DNA of 60,453 bases from Terriglobia bacterium. Lineage in GTDB: Bacteria > Acidobacteriota > Terriglobia > Terriglobales > Acidobacteriaceae. The notes below the pieces were generated by a model, which was given only the letters and a program-made list of their open reading frames with translations, was not told the DNA's origin and did no database searches. Both the position numbers and the translations under genes were made by a program. The stretch lies in assembly GCA_020073645.1 (NCBI GenBank), contig JAIQET010000021.1, positions 1 to 60,453 on the forward strand. The letters run 5' to 3'. Position 1 is the stretch's first letter, and each line of letters begins with the position of its first letter. This document shows, one piece after another, positions 1 through 8,081 of this stretch.

Positions 1-573
1 TTCCTTCTCCAGCTTCAGCGCGGCCTCGCGCACAACCTTCAGATGGGAGCTGGCGTCGTGCATGAGGATTACCCCGTAGGGGCTGACCTGCGGCAGGAAG
101 CGACGTACCTCCTGCTCGCGGACCGGCATGTCACTGTCGCTGAACAACAGGTCAATCTTGCCTTCCACCTTCATCTCCAGGCTGGATTCGTTACGCAGCT
201 CGATCCAGCCCGCCACTGCCGACTGGCCAATCCGCTCCTTCGCCTTGGCAAATACCACAGGATCGAATTCGCAACTGATGACCTTGCCCCGCCCGTTGGC
301 CTTCAGGCCCTCGGCCAGCCAGATGGTGCTAACCCCGCTGAAGGTGCCGGTTTCAACTATGAGCTCGGGTTTGATGGTGGTGACCAGGGTACGCAAGAAC
401 TCCAGGACCTCGACCTCCGCGGTCATAGAGTCGAACATGCTCCAGCGTTCGGGATGCGGGCACTCGGGCGTCGCCCGGTGATACTCCGGCTGCAGGGCGT
501 CGCCGGTTCGCTCGATTTGCCGCAGAATGCGGTGCTCCTGCTTTTCTTTCTTGAATATCCGTCGCAGGGACAT
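1..573 (-). CDS. Class I SAM-dependent O-methyltransferase, 3' end beyond window
   Basis: The minus-strand frame is open from an ATG at 573 to the left edge without a stop, giving at least 191 residues. The translation shows a Rossmann-type SAM-binding region: LIVETGTFSGVSTIWLA (motif I, about residues 72-88), then VISCEFDP (motif II acidic residue) and DLLFSDSD / GVILMHDAS (motifs IV-V). This layout resembles the Methyltransf_24 / cephalosporin-hydroxylase-like group, which methylates small molecules or sugars; the substrate cannot be told. The N-terminus is basic (SLRRIFKKEK) and has no signal peptide, so it is cytoplasmic. It is co-directional with the downstream-coordinate MBL gene but separated from it by 55 nt. 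Plus-strand ORFs over this stretch are shadows. Confidence 0.8.
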   Translation of the reverse strand, partial: MSLRRIFKKEKQEHRILRQIERTGDALQPEYHRATPECPHPERWSMFDSMTAEVEVLEFLRTLVTTIKPELIVETGTFSGVSTIWLAEGLKANGRGKVISCEFDPVVFAKAKERIGQSAVAGWIELRNESSLEMKVEGKIDLLFSDSDMPVREQEVRRFLPQVSPYGVILMHDASSHLKVVREAALKLEKE

Positions 574-628
574 GAAAAGGCAGTATACGGGAACGCGATG
601 TGTCAACCCAGTGCTTGGTCAGTAGACG

Positions 629-1798
629 TCACAACCGGCCAATCTCCTCGGCATACGCCCGCCCGACCACTCCCTGGTTAACACCGCCCAGCATTCCGGG
701 ATCCACGATGTTCTTCCAGAAGTCATTATTGTCAGGATCGTCGCCCGCCATGCTCTTCCGAAATGGCTCGAGATCAACGTGCATGTCCTCGAGGTTGGGA
801 ACTTTGGTCCGCGAGTTAAATCCGACTTTAGGCGCCTGTTCGTGAACCTGTTTGACCACAGAATCGAGAAGTGCAATCACCTCATTCATGTAGGTTTTGT
901 CGTGCAGCAACATGCCGTGTCCCGGAACGATGACGTCGGTATCCATCCGGCTCATGGTCCGGAGCACTTCGACCCACTCCCGTGGATAGCTCATACGCAT
1001 ATACGGGATGGGCCAGGTCAAGAGATCACCCGTGATCAGGACCTTCTCCCGCGGCAGGTAAACCAGCGCGTCGCCCGGAGTGTTGCCTCGCCCTAAATGT
1101 TCCACCTGCACCTCGCGGTTCCCGATATCCAGCACGAGTTCATGGTCGAAGGTGATCGTCGGGGTCTGGTACTTGAAATTTCGATATTCGGCGATTTCAT
1201 TCTCCACTTGGGCGATCTGTTGCGGAACTGTAGCCTTCTCCTCCGCAGAGAGCGCCTTACCGTCTTCGTCCATCCCGCTTTCGAGCTCTTTCTTCAGGGC
1301 AGGAAGAGTTACTGTCGAAGGCCGGCCGTTCGGGTCGGCGACATTGGCTGCGAACGCCGGATTTGCGTCGTCCATGAATCTGCGGGTCTCCGTCTGGGCA
1401 ATGATTTCGACGTCCGGAAATGCGTCCTTGTAGACACTGTTGCCGGCGTTGTGGTCAATGTGAAAGTGAGTATTGAGCAGGTAGCGAACCGGCTTCGAGG
1501 TGAAACGCTTGATCTCGGCGATATCTTCTTTGGCGCTGCTGGGCAGAAAACATGCATCCACCACGAACACTGCGCGATCGCCGATGATGACTGTCGTGTT
1601 TCCCTCGGGCCAGACCCCCACGACCGCGTCTTTATGAATGATGACGTACACTCCGTCCGCAACCTTGGTGACACCGCGTTGCGTCGTCACCCACGAGGCC
1701 CCTTGCGCGAGACTCGCCAGCGCGAGAACTAGTGAAACGCAGATCGCATTCGAGATCACTACTGTGGACAACCCACGCTTCCGCACCATTCTTTTCAT
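629..1798 (-). CDS. Exported metallo-beta-lactamase-fold hydrolase
   Basis: 389 aa. The N-terminus has a Sec signal peptide (basic MKRMVRKRG, then a hydrophobic stretch, cleavage near AQGA-S about residue 34). The MBL-fold metal site is visible: THFHIDHNAGN (HxHxDH, about residues 111-121), a later GDLLTW and a PGHG histidine near the C-terminal third. A charged helical insert of about 60 residues lies between the HxHxDH motif and the GDLLTW region. The fold is shared by beta-lactamases, glyoxalase II-like and quinohemoprotein-associated hydrolases; nothing in the sequence selects one. It presumably acts in the periplasm. It diverges from the MFS gene at 1953 (about 154 nt between starts), so the two may be co-regulated. 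Confidence 0.85.
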   Translation of the reverse strand: MKRMVRKRGLSTVVISNAICVSLVLALASLAQGASWVTTQRGVTKVADGVYVIIHKDAVVGVWPEGNTTVIIGDRAVFVVDACFLPSSAKEDIAEIKRFTSKPVRYLLNTHFHIDHNAGNSVYKDAFPDVEIIAQTETRRFMDDANPAFAANVADPNGRPSTVTLPALKKELESGMDEDGKALSAEEKATVPQQIAQVENEIAEYRNFKYQTPTITFDHELVLDIGNREVQVEHLGRGNTPGDALVYLPREKVLITGDLLTWPIPYMRMSYPREWVEVLRTMSRMDTDVIVPGHGMLLHDKTYMNEVIALLDSVVKQVHEQAPKVGFNSRTKVPNLEDMHVDLEPFRKSMAGDDPDNNDFWKNIVDPGMLGGVNQGVVGRAYAEEIGRL

Positions 1799-1952
1799 TC
1801 CAGGTTCTCCGCCTTGGTCTCGTTCGGGCTCTGGGCGTGTTTAGACTCTGCTTCAGCGCAATGGATAGCAGGAGATCCCGAGACCAAGGTGGTTGGCGCT
1901 CGCCGGGGCCACTCCTCCCGTGCCCGGGTTCTGACATGTTAGATTTGAAATC

Positions 1953-3206
1953 ATGCGATCGATCCTGCAGAAACGCGCGTTGCGCTACGTTTTCGCGGCC
2001 AACGTGATCTCCATGCTGGGCAGCGGCATGAACGCTGCTGCCGTTGCGTGGTACATCCTGCAGGCAACGCATTCGGAAATGGCGCTGGGGACGTTTGCCG
2101 TCCTGCAGACAATCCCGGCCATGCTGATGCTTCCCTTCACCGGCGTCATCATTGACCGCGAAGACCGGCGCCGGCTGGTTATGTGGCTCGATGCGCTGCG
2201 CGCCATCATCATTCTGATGGTTTCTCTGCTGGCATTCGCTGGCAAGGCGAGGGTCTGGGAACTCTACCTGATGAACACCCTGGTAGCGGCGGGTTTCTGG
2301 ATGTTCTGGCCCACCATCACCGCGCTCATCCAGGAACTGACCCCTGGCGAGGAATTCGTCCACGCCAACACCTTTCTGCTGGCGGGAATCCAGGGCGGCT
2401 GGCTGATTGCCGGCTCCATCGTCGGGTTTGTGTACAACCACATCGGCCTGGGCGGGGTGCTGCTCATCGACTTCTCTACCTACCTGGTGTCGTTTCTCTG
2501 CTACTTCGCGGTGCGCAAGGGACGCCACGTGGTGCCGCGTCCGGCAGAGTTACGCGCCGACATCATTGCCGCCGAGACGGCGCTGGAACGCTTCTTGCGC
2601 GAGATGCGCGAAGGCATCCAGTTCCTGCGCGGCAAGCCGAAGATTGTTCTGCTGGGGACCAGTTGGGCGCTGTTCCTGAGCGCCATGCTGACCGGAGTGG
2701 TGGTGACGCCGCCGCTGAGCGACAAGATTTTCCACGCCGGCGCCACCGGCTACGGCTGGCTGAATGCGGGGTGGGGCACAGGAGCCTTTCTGAGCGCCCT
2801 GTACGCCCCGCAGGCGATTGCCTGGCTGGGTTCCCGCCGCTCCATTGCCATCTCCATGGGCGTGCTGGCCATGTGCATGGTCCTGGCCCCGCTCTCTCCG
2901 CTGCTGGCCATCGCGGTGGCCGTGTACGGGCTCATGGGTTCCGGCCGCGGTGTGAGCGGCGTTGCCATCAACACCAGCCTCATGGAACAGGTTCCACAAC
3001 ATTTCATGGGACGCGTGCAGAACACTTTCTATTTTGCCGGCACCGCGTTGCAAATCGTCCTAGCCCTCACGGTGGGGGCAGTCGCTCAGTTCAACCTGGT
3101 GGCGGGATTCTCCATCATTGGTTTGGTCTACGCCGGGGCGTTTCTGAGCGCCAGTTGGCCGGTGTCGGCTGGGGCTGCGGTGCAGGAAGCCAGCCCGGCA
3201 GAGTGA
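1953..3206 (+). CDS. MFS transporter (MFS_3/EntS-like exporter)
   Basis: 417 aa with about 12 hydrophobic segments. The MFS loop 2-3 signature is present in the form GVIIDREDRRRLVMW (about residues 64-78), as in EntS-type enterobactin exporters and macrolide efflux proteins of the MFS_3 group. The order of membrane segments and the cytoplasmic central loop (about residues 185-220) fit the family. The ATG at 1953 is preceded by AT-rich sequence with no clear Shine-Dalgarno. Substrate is unknown; efflux is inferred from the family. It faces away from the MBL hydrolase. The C-terminus is followed by a heptad repeat block and then fabI on the same strand. Confidence 0.85.
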   Translation: MRSILQKRALRYVFAANVISMLGSGMNAAAVAWYILQATHSEMALGTFAVLQTIPAMLMLPFTGVIIDREDRRRLVMWLDALRAIIILMVSLLAFAGKARVWELYLMNTLVAAGFWMFWPTITALIQELTPGEEFVHANTFLLAGIQGGWLIAGSIVGFVYNHIGLGGVLLIDFSTYLVSFLCYFAVRKGRHVVPRPAELRADIIAAETALERFLREMREGIQFLRGKPKIVLLGTSWALFLSAMLTGVVVTPPLSDKIFHAGATGYGWLNAGWGTGAFLSALYAPQAIAWLGSRRSIAISMGVLAMCMVLAPLSPLLAIAVAVYGLMGSGRGVSGVAINTSLMEQVPQHFMGRVQNTFYFAGTALQIVLALTVGAVAQFNLVAGFSIIGLVYAGAFLSASWPVSAGAAVQEASPAE

Positions 3207-3210
3207 TTTT

Positions 3211-3295
3211 CACTTGCCAATTTCCAATTGCCAATTGGACCGCAAGCCGAAAACCAGGACAAATCGGCAATCGGCAATTGAAAATTGACAATTGT
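3211..3295. repeat. Heptameric imperfect repeat, inverted pair
   Basis: The spacer between the MFS gene and fabI holds 7-nt-period units. The left arm (3211-3240) has units such as CAATTTC and CAATTGC; the right arm (3263-3295) has CGGCAAT and TGACAAT units. The arms are roughly inverted copies (CCAATTG versus CAATTGG/CAATTGA), so a hairpin is possible. It is the first member of a repeat class seen throughout this window. Confidence 0.75.
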
Positions 3296-3362
3296 TCTCT
3301 GTGCCTCTGTGTCTCTGTGGTAAATCTTGTTATCCTTTCTCTTCAAATTTCAGGAGACACTC

Positions 3363-4133
3363 ATGTCATCCAGCCTCGAAGGCCGCACAGCCGTCGTCTT
3401 CGGAGTCGCCAACAAGCGCAGCATCGCCTGGTCGATCGCGCAGGGTCTGCACAGCGCGGGCGTCAAACTCGCCGTTACCTATCAGAACGAACGGTTGAAA
3501 CTGGAGGCGGAGGACTTGATCCTTTCCCTGCCCGGAGCCGAAGCCTTTCAGTGCGATGTGTCAAGTGATGCGGAGGTGGAGCAGCTATTCACCCGGCTCA
3601 AGGAGCGTTACGGCAAGCTGCACATTCTGGTGCACAGTGTCGCGTTCGCGCCGGCGGAAGAGATGAAGGGAGATTTCGTCAATACCACGCGGGAGGGCTT
3701 TCGCATTGCCCACGACGTCAGCGTGTATTCTCTGATCGCACTCGCCCGCGCTGCCGCGCCCCTCATGGAAGATGGCGGCAGCATGATCACCATGACCTAT
3801 TACGGCGCTGAAAAAGTCGTACCTCACTACAATGTGATGGGCGTGGCTAAAGCCGCGCTGGAGTGCACGGTGCGCTATCTGGCCCATGACCTGGGCAAAC
3901 GCAAGATCCGGGTGAATGCCATCTCTGCCGGCCCTATCAAGACCCTGGCCGCGCGCGGCATCTCCGGCCTGGGCGACATGCTCAAGTCCCACGCCGAACG
4001 CGCCCCGCTGCAACGCAACGTGGACGTGAACGAAGTAGGCGCCACGGGAGTCTTTCTCGCCTCCGACGCCAGCTCGGGCATCACCGGCGAGGTGATCTAC
4101 GTGGATTGCGGGTACAACATCATGGGGTTCTAG
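3363..4133 (+). CDS. fabI: Enoyl-[acyl-carrier-protein] reductase (NADH)
   Basis: 256 aa from the ATG at 3363, chosen over an upstream in-frame start because AGGAG lies at 3352-3356. FabI is an SDR-fold enzyme that reduces trans-2-enoyl-ACP in the last step of each fatty acid elongation cycle. Visible features: N-terminal nucleotide-binding [13 protein letters not shown] (about residues 14-26), SVAFAP, and the FabI-type Tyr-x6-Lys catalytic pair in YNVMGVAK (about residues 155-162), followed by [12 protein letters not shown], the FabI substrate-loop signature. The C-terminal [14 protein letters not shown] is typical. The upstream spacer carries a CTCTGTGCCTCTGTG-type repeat. Cytoplasmic; the likely target of triclosan-type inhibitors in this organism. 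Confidence 0.95.
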   Translation: MSSSLEGRTAVVFGVANKRSIAWSIAQGLHSAGVKLAVTYQNERLKLEAEDLILSLPGAEAFQCDVSSDAEVEQLFTRLKERYGKLHILVHSVAFAPAEEMKGDFVNTTREGFRIAHDVSVYSLIALARAAAPLMEDGGSMITMTYYGAEKVVPHYNVMGVAKAALECTVRYLAHDLGKRKIRVNAISAGPIKTLAARGISGLGDMLKSHAERAPLQRNVDVNEVGATGVFLASDASSGITGEVIYVDCGYNIMGF

Positions 4134-4139
4134 AGGCTA

Positions 4140-4215
4140 TTGTTTGCGTACTTTGCGGTTAAGAGCTTTTGACCGCAAAGGTCGCTAAGTACTCGCAAAG
4201 GGCGCAAAGAAAAAC
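4140..4215. repeat. Low-complexity CGCAAAG-type intergenic repeat
   Basis: The gap between fabI and tsaE (convergent genes) contains repeated GCAAAGG / CGCTAAGTAC / CGCAAAGGGCGCAAAG words. It looks like the degenerate 'TTTGCG...GCAAAG' spacers common in this window's intergenic DNA. No protein or clear terminator is seen. Confidence 0.5.
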
Positions 4216-4219
4216 GAGA

Positions 4220-4651
4220 TCAGCGGCTTTCCACTTTGATTCGTCGCTCGTTCTCCCCCACCCGCTCCAGCGCAATCTCCACATCCCGTTCCCGCAAGAA
4301 GCGCGCGAACTTCTCTCCCCACTCGATCAGCAGCACGCTGTTCTCGGAGATGAGGTCGTCGATGCCCAGGGTTTCGAGGTCCCGCTTAGTATCCACCCGG
4401 TAAAGATCAATGTGGTAGACGACCGCTTCCGGCCCGCGGTATTCATGAACTAGCGTAAAGGTAGGGCTGGTGACATCCTCTTCGGACGCGGCGCGGAATC
4501 CTTCCGCAATGCCCTTGATCAGCGTAGTCTTTCCCGCCCCCAGTTCGCCGCGCAGCACTACCAGCTTGGGAGGCGCGAGGCTCGCGGCCAATCTGCGCCC
4601 GAGCGCAATCGTCTCTTCTTCCGAGTGAGTGGTGAATTCCTGGGTGTGCAT
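4220..4651 (-). CDS. tsaE: tRNA threonylcarbamoyladenosine biosynthesis ATPase TsaE
   Basis: 143 aa, normal length for TsaE. The protein is the ATPase that drives the TsaB-TsaD-TsaE complex making t6A37 on ANN-decoding tRNAs. The Walker A loop is clear: RGELGAGKTTLIKG (about residues 34-47). SPTFTLVHEY (about 63-72) and the HIDLYR / LLIEWGEKF motifs (about 80-115) are characteristic of TsaE rather than other P-loop proteins. It lies downstream of the nnr and PilZ genes on the same strand, a nnr-tsaE neighbourhood common in bacteria. TsaB and TsaD are not in this window. Confidence 0.95.
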   Translation of the reverse strand: MHTQEFTTHSEEETIALGRRLAASLAPPKLVVLRGELGAGKTTLIKGIAEGFRAASEEDVTSPTFTLVHEYRGPEAVVYHIDLYRVDTKRDLETLGIDDLISENSVLLIEWGEKFARFLRERDVEIALERVGENERRIKVESR

Positions 4652-4718
4652 ACTGGCGCGAGACCAGTATAGCGAGAGCTCCCCGCCAAGCGGTGGGGAG
4701 GCTTAGCTCAGAGCACCC

Positions 4719-5111
4719 TTACAGCGGCTTCGGCGCTGTCCACTGGCTGGAGCGGATTCCCAGGAAGGTGCGGTCGGTGACCGAGTCCACCACCATGCGC
4801 AGCACGCGATGATCGTCGTCGCCCAGCGCCACGAAGCGGAACGGTTGCAGCACGCCTTCGGACGCCCGCATGGGAACCAGCATCTCCGCCATGCCGCGAA
4901 CCGGGCCGGACTGGGTCTGGAAGGCGACCTCGACAAAGTCGCCCTGCTCGAGCGCCTTAGCCAGGCGCAACAGGCCGCCGGTCACGGAAATGGTCTGGAG
5001 CTTGGCTCGGGCGCGGACACCATCTTCCAGCATCACGAGGGCGGGAACTGAGCCCCCAAGCTGGATTCGCGTAGCGCGTCGCTGTGGGTGCGGTTGGGGG
5101 AAGTGGGTCAT
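4719..5111 (-). CDS. PilZ-domain protein
   Basis: 130 aa from the ATG at 5111; the longer open frame reaching to 5549 overlaps nnr and is not needed. The N-terminus has the c-di-GMP-binding PilZ motif in a modified form: RRATRI (RxxxR, about residues 10-15), then a D/NxSxxG-like ISVTGGLLRL (about 41-50). The first part of that second motif is SVTGG rather than DLSxxG, so c-di-GMP binding is likely but not certain. The remainder forms the expected beta-rich single domain. It sits between nnr and tsaE on the same strand, with 158 nt upstream of it. PilZ proteins commonly regulate motility or exopolysaccharide; no partner is adjacent. Confidence 0.75.
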   Translation of the reverse strand: MTHFPQPHPQRRATRIQLGGSVPALVMLEDGVRARAKLQTISVTGGLLRLAKALEQGDFVEVAFQTQSGPVRGMAEMLVPMRASEGVLQPFRFVALGDDDHRVLRMVVDSVTDRTFLGIRSSQWTAPKPL

Positions 5112-5249
5112 AGCAAAGTAACTATGGCACTCCCGTGCCATTCCCGACAGATTACCGAAGCACTTGTCCGGATTCGAACGGGGCTCGCATTGTGAGGTTA
5201 CGCTAATTACCCAGTTAGCAAAGAGATGGAACTGTTGGCGATTTAGCCA

Positions 5250-5265
5250 ATGTCCGGTCGGACAT
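5250..5265. repeat. Perfect 7-bp inverted repeat
   Basis: ATGTCCG-GT-CGGACAT lies immediately beyond the 3' end of nnr and about 140 nt upstream of the PilZ start. It could be an operator-like dyad; no U-tract follows, so it is not a typical terminator. Confidence 0.4.
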
Positions 5266-5269
5266 CCAG

Positions 5270-6850
5270 CTAGGAGGAGATGGTGACGAGGTTCCCCGGC
5301 CTGGTTGCGGCTTCCCGCACCCGCCGCATGGCTTCGGGCAAAACCCGCACCAGATCGGTTGCCACCAGCGATTGCTCTCCCATGCTCTCGCGGCTCACAT
5401 CTCCGGCGAGGCCGTGAAGGTAAACTGCGGCGATTACTGCCTCGACCACATGCCCGGGATTCTGTGAGATGAAACCTGCCACCATCCCGGTGAGGATGTC
5501 TCCGGTGCCGCCGGTCGCCATGCCGGGATTTCCCGTGGTGTTCACCCACACGGTTCCGTCGGGCTGAGCGATGAGGGTGCGGTGGCCTTTCAACACCACA
5601 ATGATCTCGTGCTCCCGTGCAAACGTCCGGGCCACGGTCAGACGGTCCCGCTGCACCGCAACCGCGGTGGAATTGGTGAGCCGAGCCATCTCGCCGGGAT
5701 GCGGCGTGATCACCAGCGCACGGCTTTTGCCTCTCAGCTCTTTCGCCCGGCCCTCGAATGCGTTGAGGCCGTCCGCATCCAGCACGATGGGAGTTTTGTA
5801 CTTTGCCACAATCGTGCGCACAAACTCCGAGGTCTCCGCCTGGCGGGAGATTCCCGGGCCGACTGCGAGCACCGTCTTGCCCTCGACGAGTTTGTCCAAT
5901 CGACCGTATTCCAAGGCGCGCATGGAGATGCTGCCGGCTTCGGTTTCTTCCAGCGGTTCGGTCATGACCTCGGGATGAAAACTGGCTACCGTCGGCAACA
6001 CTGACTTGGCGGTGGCAATCGTAGACAGACCAGCCCCCGCGCGCAGCGCTGACATTCCTGCCATGGCGGCAGCGCCCGCTTTGCCCACGGACCCGCCGAT
6101 GACCAGCACATGCCCGAAGCTGCCTTTGTTGGCAGCGGGAGGCCGTGGCCCAATTAGCGGTGCCACTTCCTGCGCCGTGATCACATTGAGCTGCAGTGCG
6201 GACACCATGGCGTCGTCCGGCGAACCGATGGGCGCGACTACAGTCGGACCGCTGGTCAGCATCCCAAATACGTGTGCGGGACGCGGCGCGGTAAAAGTCA
6301 CAACTCCATCCGCTCGGGCCACCGCGCCGGTCTGCTCTCCCATGACGTCGGCATCGGCACCCGAAGGAATGTCCACCCCGACTACCGGCGCATTGCTCGC
6401 GTTCAGCACGGCGATCGCCTGGCCATAAAGCCCGCTGACCGGTGGCCGAAAACCTGTCCCCAGGATCGCATCCACCAGCACATCGGATTCAAACACAGCG
6501 CGTGCTTTTTCCCCTAGCAGTTCCTCGCCGGAGCGCACCACCACGTAGGCCAGGCGAAGCTTGCTGAACATCTCGGCGGCGTCGCCCTTCAGTTCCGACG
6601 GCTCCGCCAGCAACAGGAGGCGTACTTCCCTGCCCGCCTGCTCCAGCTTGCGAGCTGCGACGAAACCATCTCCGCCGTTGTTGCCCTTACCACAAACGAT
6701 GCCGACACGGCGCGCTGCGGGATATTGGCCGAGCACGAAGTCTGCTACCGCCGTCCCGGCATTCTCCATCAACGTGAGCGAAGGCACGCCGAAGCGCTCG
6801 CTGGTGACGCGATCGATCTCGCGCATTTCGGCTGCCGTGACGATTTTCAT
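5270..6850 (-). CDS. nnr: Bifunctional NAD(P)H-hydrate epimerase / ADP-dependent dehydratase
   Basis: 526 aa, the normal size of the two-domain Nnr (YjeF) protein. It repairs NADHX/NADPHX: the N-terminal YjeF_N domain (about residues 1-210; TLMENAGTAVADF, CGKGNNGGDGFVAAR, DAILGTGFRPPV) epimerises R and S hydrates, and the C-terminal ribokinase-like domain (about 225-510; NKGSFGHVLVIGGS, ITPHPGEMARL, ATGGTGDILTGMVAGF) dehydrates S-NAD(P)HX using ADP. All hallmark loops are present. It starts the nnr - PilZ - tsaE run on the minus strand. Cytoplasmic. The K+ channel gene lies upstream on the same strand, separated by two hairpins. Confidence 0.95.
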   Translation of the reverse strand: MKIVTAAEMREIDRVTSERFGVPSLTLMENAGTAVADFVLGQYPAARRVGIVCGKGNNGGDGFVAARKLEQAGREVRLLLLAEPSELKGDAAEMFSKLRLAYVVVRSGEELLGEKARAVFESDVLVDAILGTGFRPPVSGLYGQAIAVLNASNAPVVGVDIPSGADADVMGEQTGAVARADGVVTFTAPRPAHVFGMLTSGPTVVAPIGSPDDAMVSALQLNVITAQEVAPLIGPRPPAANKGSFGHVLVIGGSVGKAGAAAMAGMSALRAGAGLSTIATAKSVLPTVASFHPEVMTEPLEETEAGSISMRALEYGRLDKLVEGKTVLAVGPGISRQAETSEFVRTIVAKYKTPIVLDADGLNAFEGRAKELRGKSRALVITPHPGEMARLTNSTAVAVQRDRLTVARTFAREHEIIVVLKGHRTLIAQPDGTVWVNTTGNPGMATGGTGDILTGMVAGFISQNPGHVVEAVIAAVYLHGLAGDVSRESMGEQSLVATDLVRVLPEAMRRVREAATRPGNLVTISS

Positions 6851-6875
6851 ATGGGGTCAATCTTCGTCCAGGTTG

Positions 6876-6920
6876 CCGAGCTTCGCTCGGCGGGACGGGC
6901 GGGACGCCCGTCCCCACACG
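6876..6920. repeat. Tandem palindromes (REP-like)
   Basis: Two hairpins side by side: GCCGAGC/GCTCGGC with a TTC loop, then GGGACGGGC (6892-6900) pairing with GCCCGTCCC (6906-6914), followed by CACACG. The second matches the palindrome plus CCCACACG tail seen at 50454-50480 and (reversed) at 11281-11304. It lies between the K+ channel end and nnr start and could also act as a processing or termination signal. Confidence 0.6.
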
Positions 6921-6938
6921 AGCTATCCGTGCCGATCT

Positions 6939-7937
6939 TCATACCCGCGCCGCTGCCATCTGTTCCAGGTGTCGCAGCTGGGAAGGTTCGCCCATGGCAA
7001 TCAGGTAATCGCCGGGCTCGATGCGGTCTTCGGGTGAGGGACTGAAGTGCATGCCATCCCCACGCTTGATGGCCAGGATGATCACGCCGCGGTCCTGGCG
7101 GATGTGCGAAGTCTCAATGGTTTTGCCGGCAAACGACGAGTCTCGACCCACACAGATCTCGCCGATTTCCAGGTCCATGCCCAAGTGGGTGGTGGCGGTG
7201 TCAAGAAAGGTCACGACGTGTGGGCGCAGGAAGGATTGCGCAATGCGCTGCCCGGCGAAATGGTACGGCGATACTACCGAGTCCGCACCGGCGGTGAGCA
7301 AATGCTTTTCGGCGTCGTCTTCGCTGGCGCGAGCAATAATCCGCAGCTTTGGATTCAGCCCACGCGCGGTCAGCACGATGTAAAGATTGGTCGCATCGGT
7401 TGTGGTGGCGGCCACCAACCCGCACGCTCGCTCGATATGCGCGTCGCGCAGGGTCTGCTCCTGGGTGGCGTCGCCGACCATGGTCAGCCATTCGCTGCCG
7501 TAACGGGTTGCCTTGGCTTCGTTCTGCTCGATCATCACGAACGGCACTGGCTTGCGCGCCAATTCGCGAGCTGCGCTGCGTCCCACGCGCCCGGCGCCAC
7601 AAATGATGTAATGACCCGAGAGCCGCTCGATGTCGCGTTCCATGCGCCGCCTTCCGAAGAAGCTCCGCAGCTCGAATTCTAACAAAGCCTGGGTTAGCGT
7701 CCCGATGGCAAGAAACACCAGGGCAACCCCGGTGAAGATGACAAAGACGTTGAACACGCGGCCGGCATGGGAGAGCGGATGGGTTTCCTGGTACCCGATG
7801 GTGGTCAACGTGGTGATCACCATGTAGAAGCCGTCAAACCAGGGCCAGCCTTCGATGAAGTGGTAGCCTGCAGTCCCGATGAGCATCACGCCGACCAAGG
7901 CGAGACCAATCAGGCGGAGGTGGCGAAAAGCGTTCAT
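6939..7937 (-). CDS. Voltage-independent potassium channel with RCK (TrkA-N/TrkA-C) domains
   Basis: 332 aa from the ATG at 7937. Architecture: TM1 (about residues 7-25), pore helix and selectivity filter TTLTTIGYQE (about 42-51; the TIGYxE form found in MthK-like channels), TM2 (about 60-85), then a Rossmann RCK domain beginning HYIICGAGRVGRSAARELA (about 108-126) and a C-terminal TrkA-C domain ending near residue 325. It is a ligand-gated K+ channel of the inner membrane; RCK domains usually bind nucleotides, Ca2+ or c-di-AMP. No Shine-Dalgarno precedes this ATG: the upstream 35 nt are exact 7-nt repeats, so the start could also be further upstream. Confidence 0.9.
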   Translation of the reverse strand: MNAFRHLRLIGLALVGVMLIGTAGYHFIEGWPWFDGFYMVITTLTTIGYQETHPLSHAGRVFNVFVIFTGVALVFLAIGTLTQALLEFELRSFFGRRRMERDIERLSGHYIICGAGRVGRSAARELARKPVPFVMIEQNEAKATRYGSEWLTMVGDATQEQTLRDAHIERACGLVAATTTDATNLYIVLTARGLNPKLRIIARASEDDAEKHLLTAGADSVVSPYHFAGQRIAQSFLRPHVVTFLDTATTHLGMDLEIGEICVGRDSSFAGKTIETSHIRQDRGVIILAIKRGDGMHFSPSPEDRIEPGDYLIAMGEPSQLRHLEQMAAARV

Positions 7938-7972
7938 GCTGGTCGCTGGTCGTTGGCCGTTCGTCGTTGACC
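7938..7972. repeat. Heptameric tandem repeat abutting the K+ channel start codon
   Basis: Five exact-length 7-nt units (GCTGGTC, GCTGGTC, GTTGGCC, GTTCGTC, GTTGACC on the plus strand) lie directly against the start codon of the K+ channel gene, where its ribosome binding site should be. A partial inverted match (ACGAACGACC) follows near 7994-8003. Confidence 0.8.
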
Positions 7973-8021
7973 TTAGTCCTGCCAACACCCACGGACGAAC
8001 GACCCACGATTCGATCACGAC

Positions 8022-8062
8022 TATAAAACAAAAAGGCCCTCCGCGTATGTGCGGAAGGCCTT
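8022..8062 (-). terminator. Intrinsic terminator after the APC permease pair
   Basis: On the minus strand an AAGGCCTTCCGC arm pairs with a GCGGAGGGCCTT arm (one bulge) around an ACATA loop, followed by TTTGTTTT. It sits 20 nt beyond the stop of the 8082-9653 permease and separates it from the K+ channel gene. Confidence 0.85.
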
Positions 8063-8081
8063 AGAAAGCAATCGCGGGAAT

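Noticed and set aside
43..681. Plus-strand ORFs over the first 700 nt
   Set aside because: They lie antisense to a methyltransferase with clear motifs that is open to the window edge; codon pattern and lack of domains mark them as shadows.
2183..3568. Long plus-strand ORF of 461 codons over the MFS gene and fabI start
   Set aside because: It is a +1 frame shadow of the MFS gene with Arg/His/Gly-rich nonsense sequence.
5168..5183. TTCGAA-containing sequence resembling a tRNA T-arm
   Set aside because: The flanking T-stem does not pair and no acceptor, D or anticodon arm can be formed.
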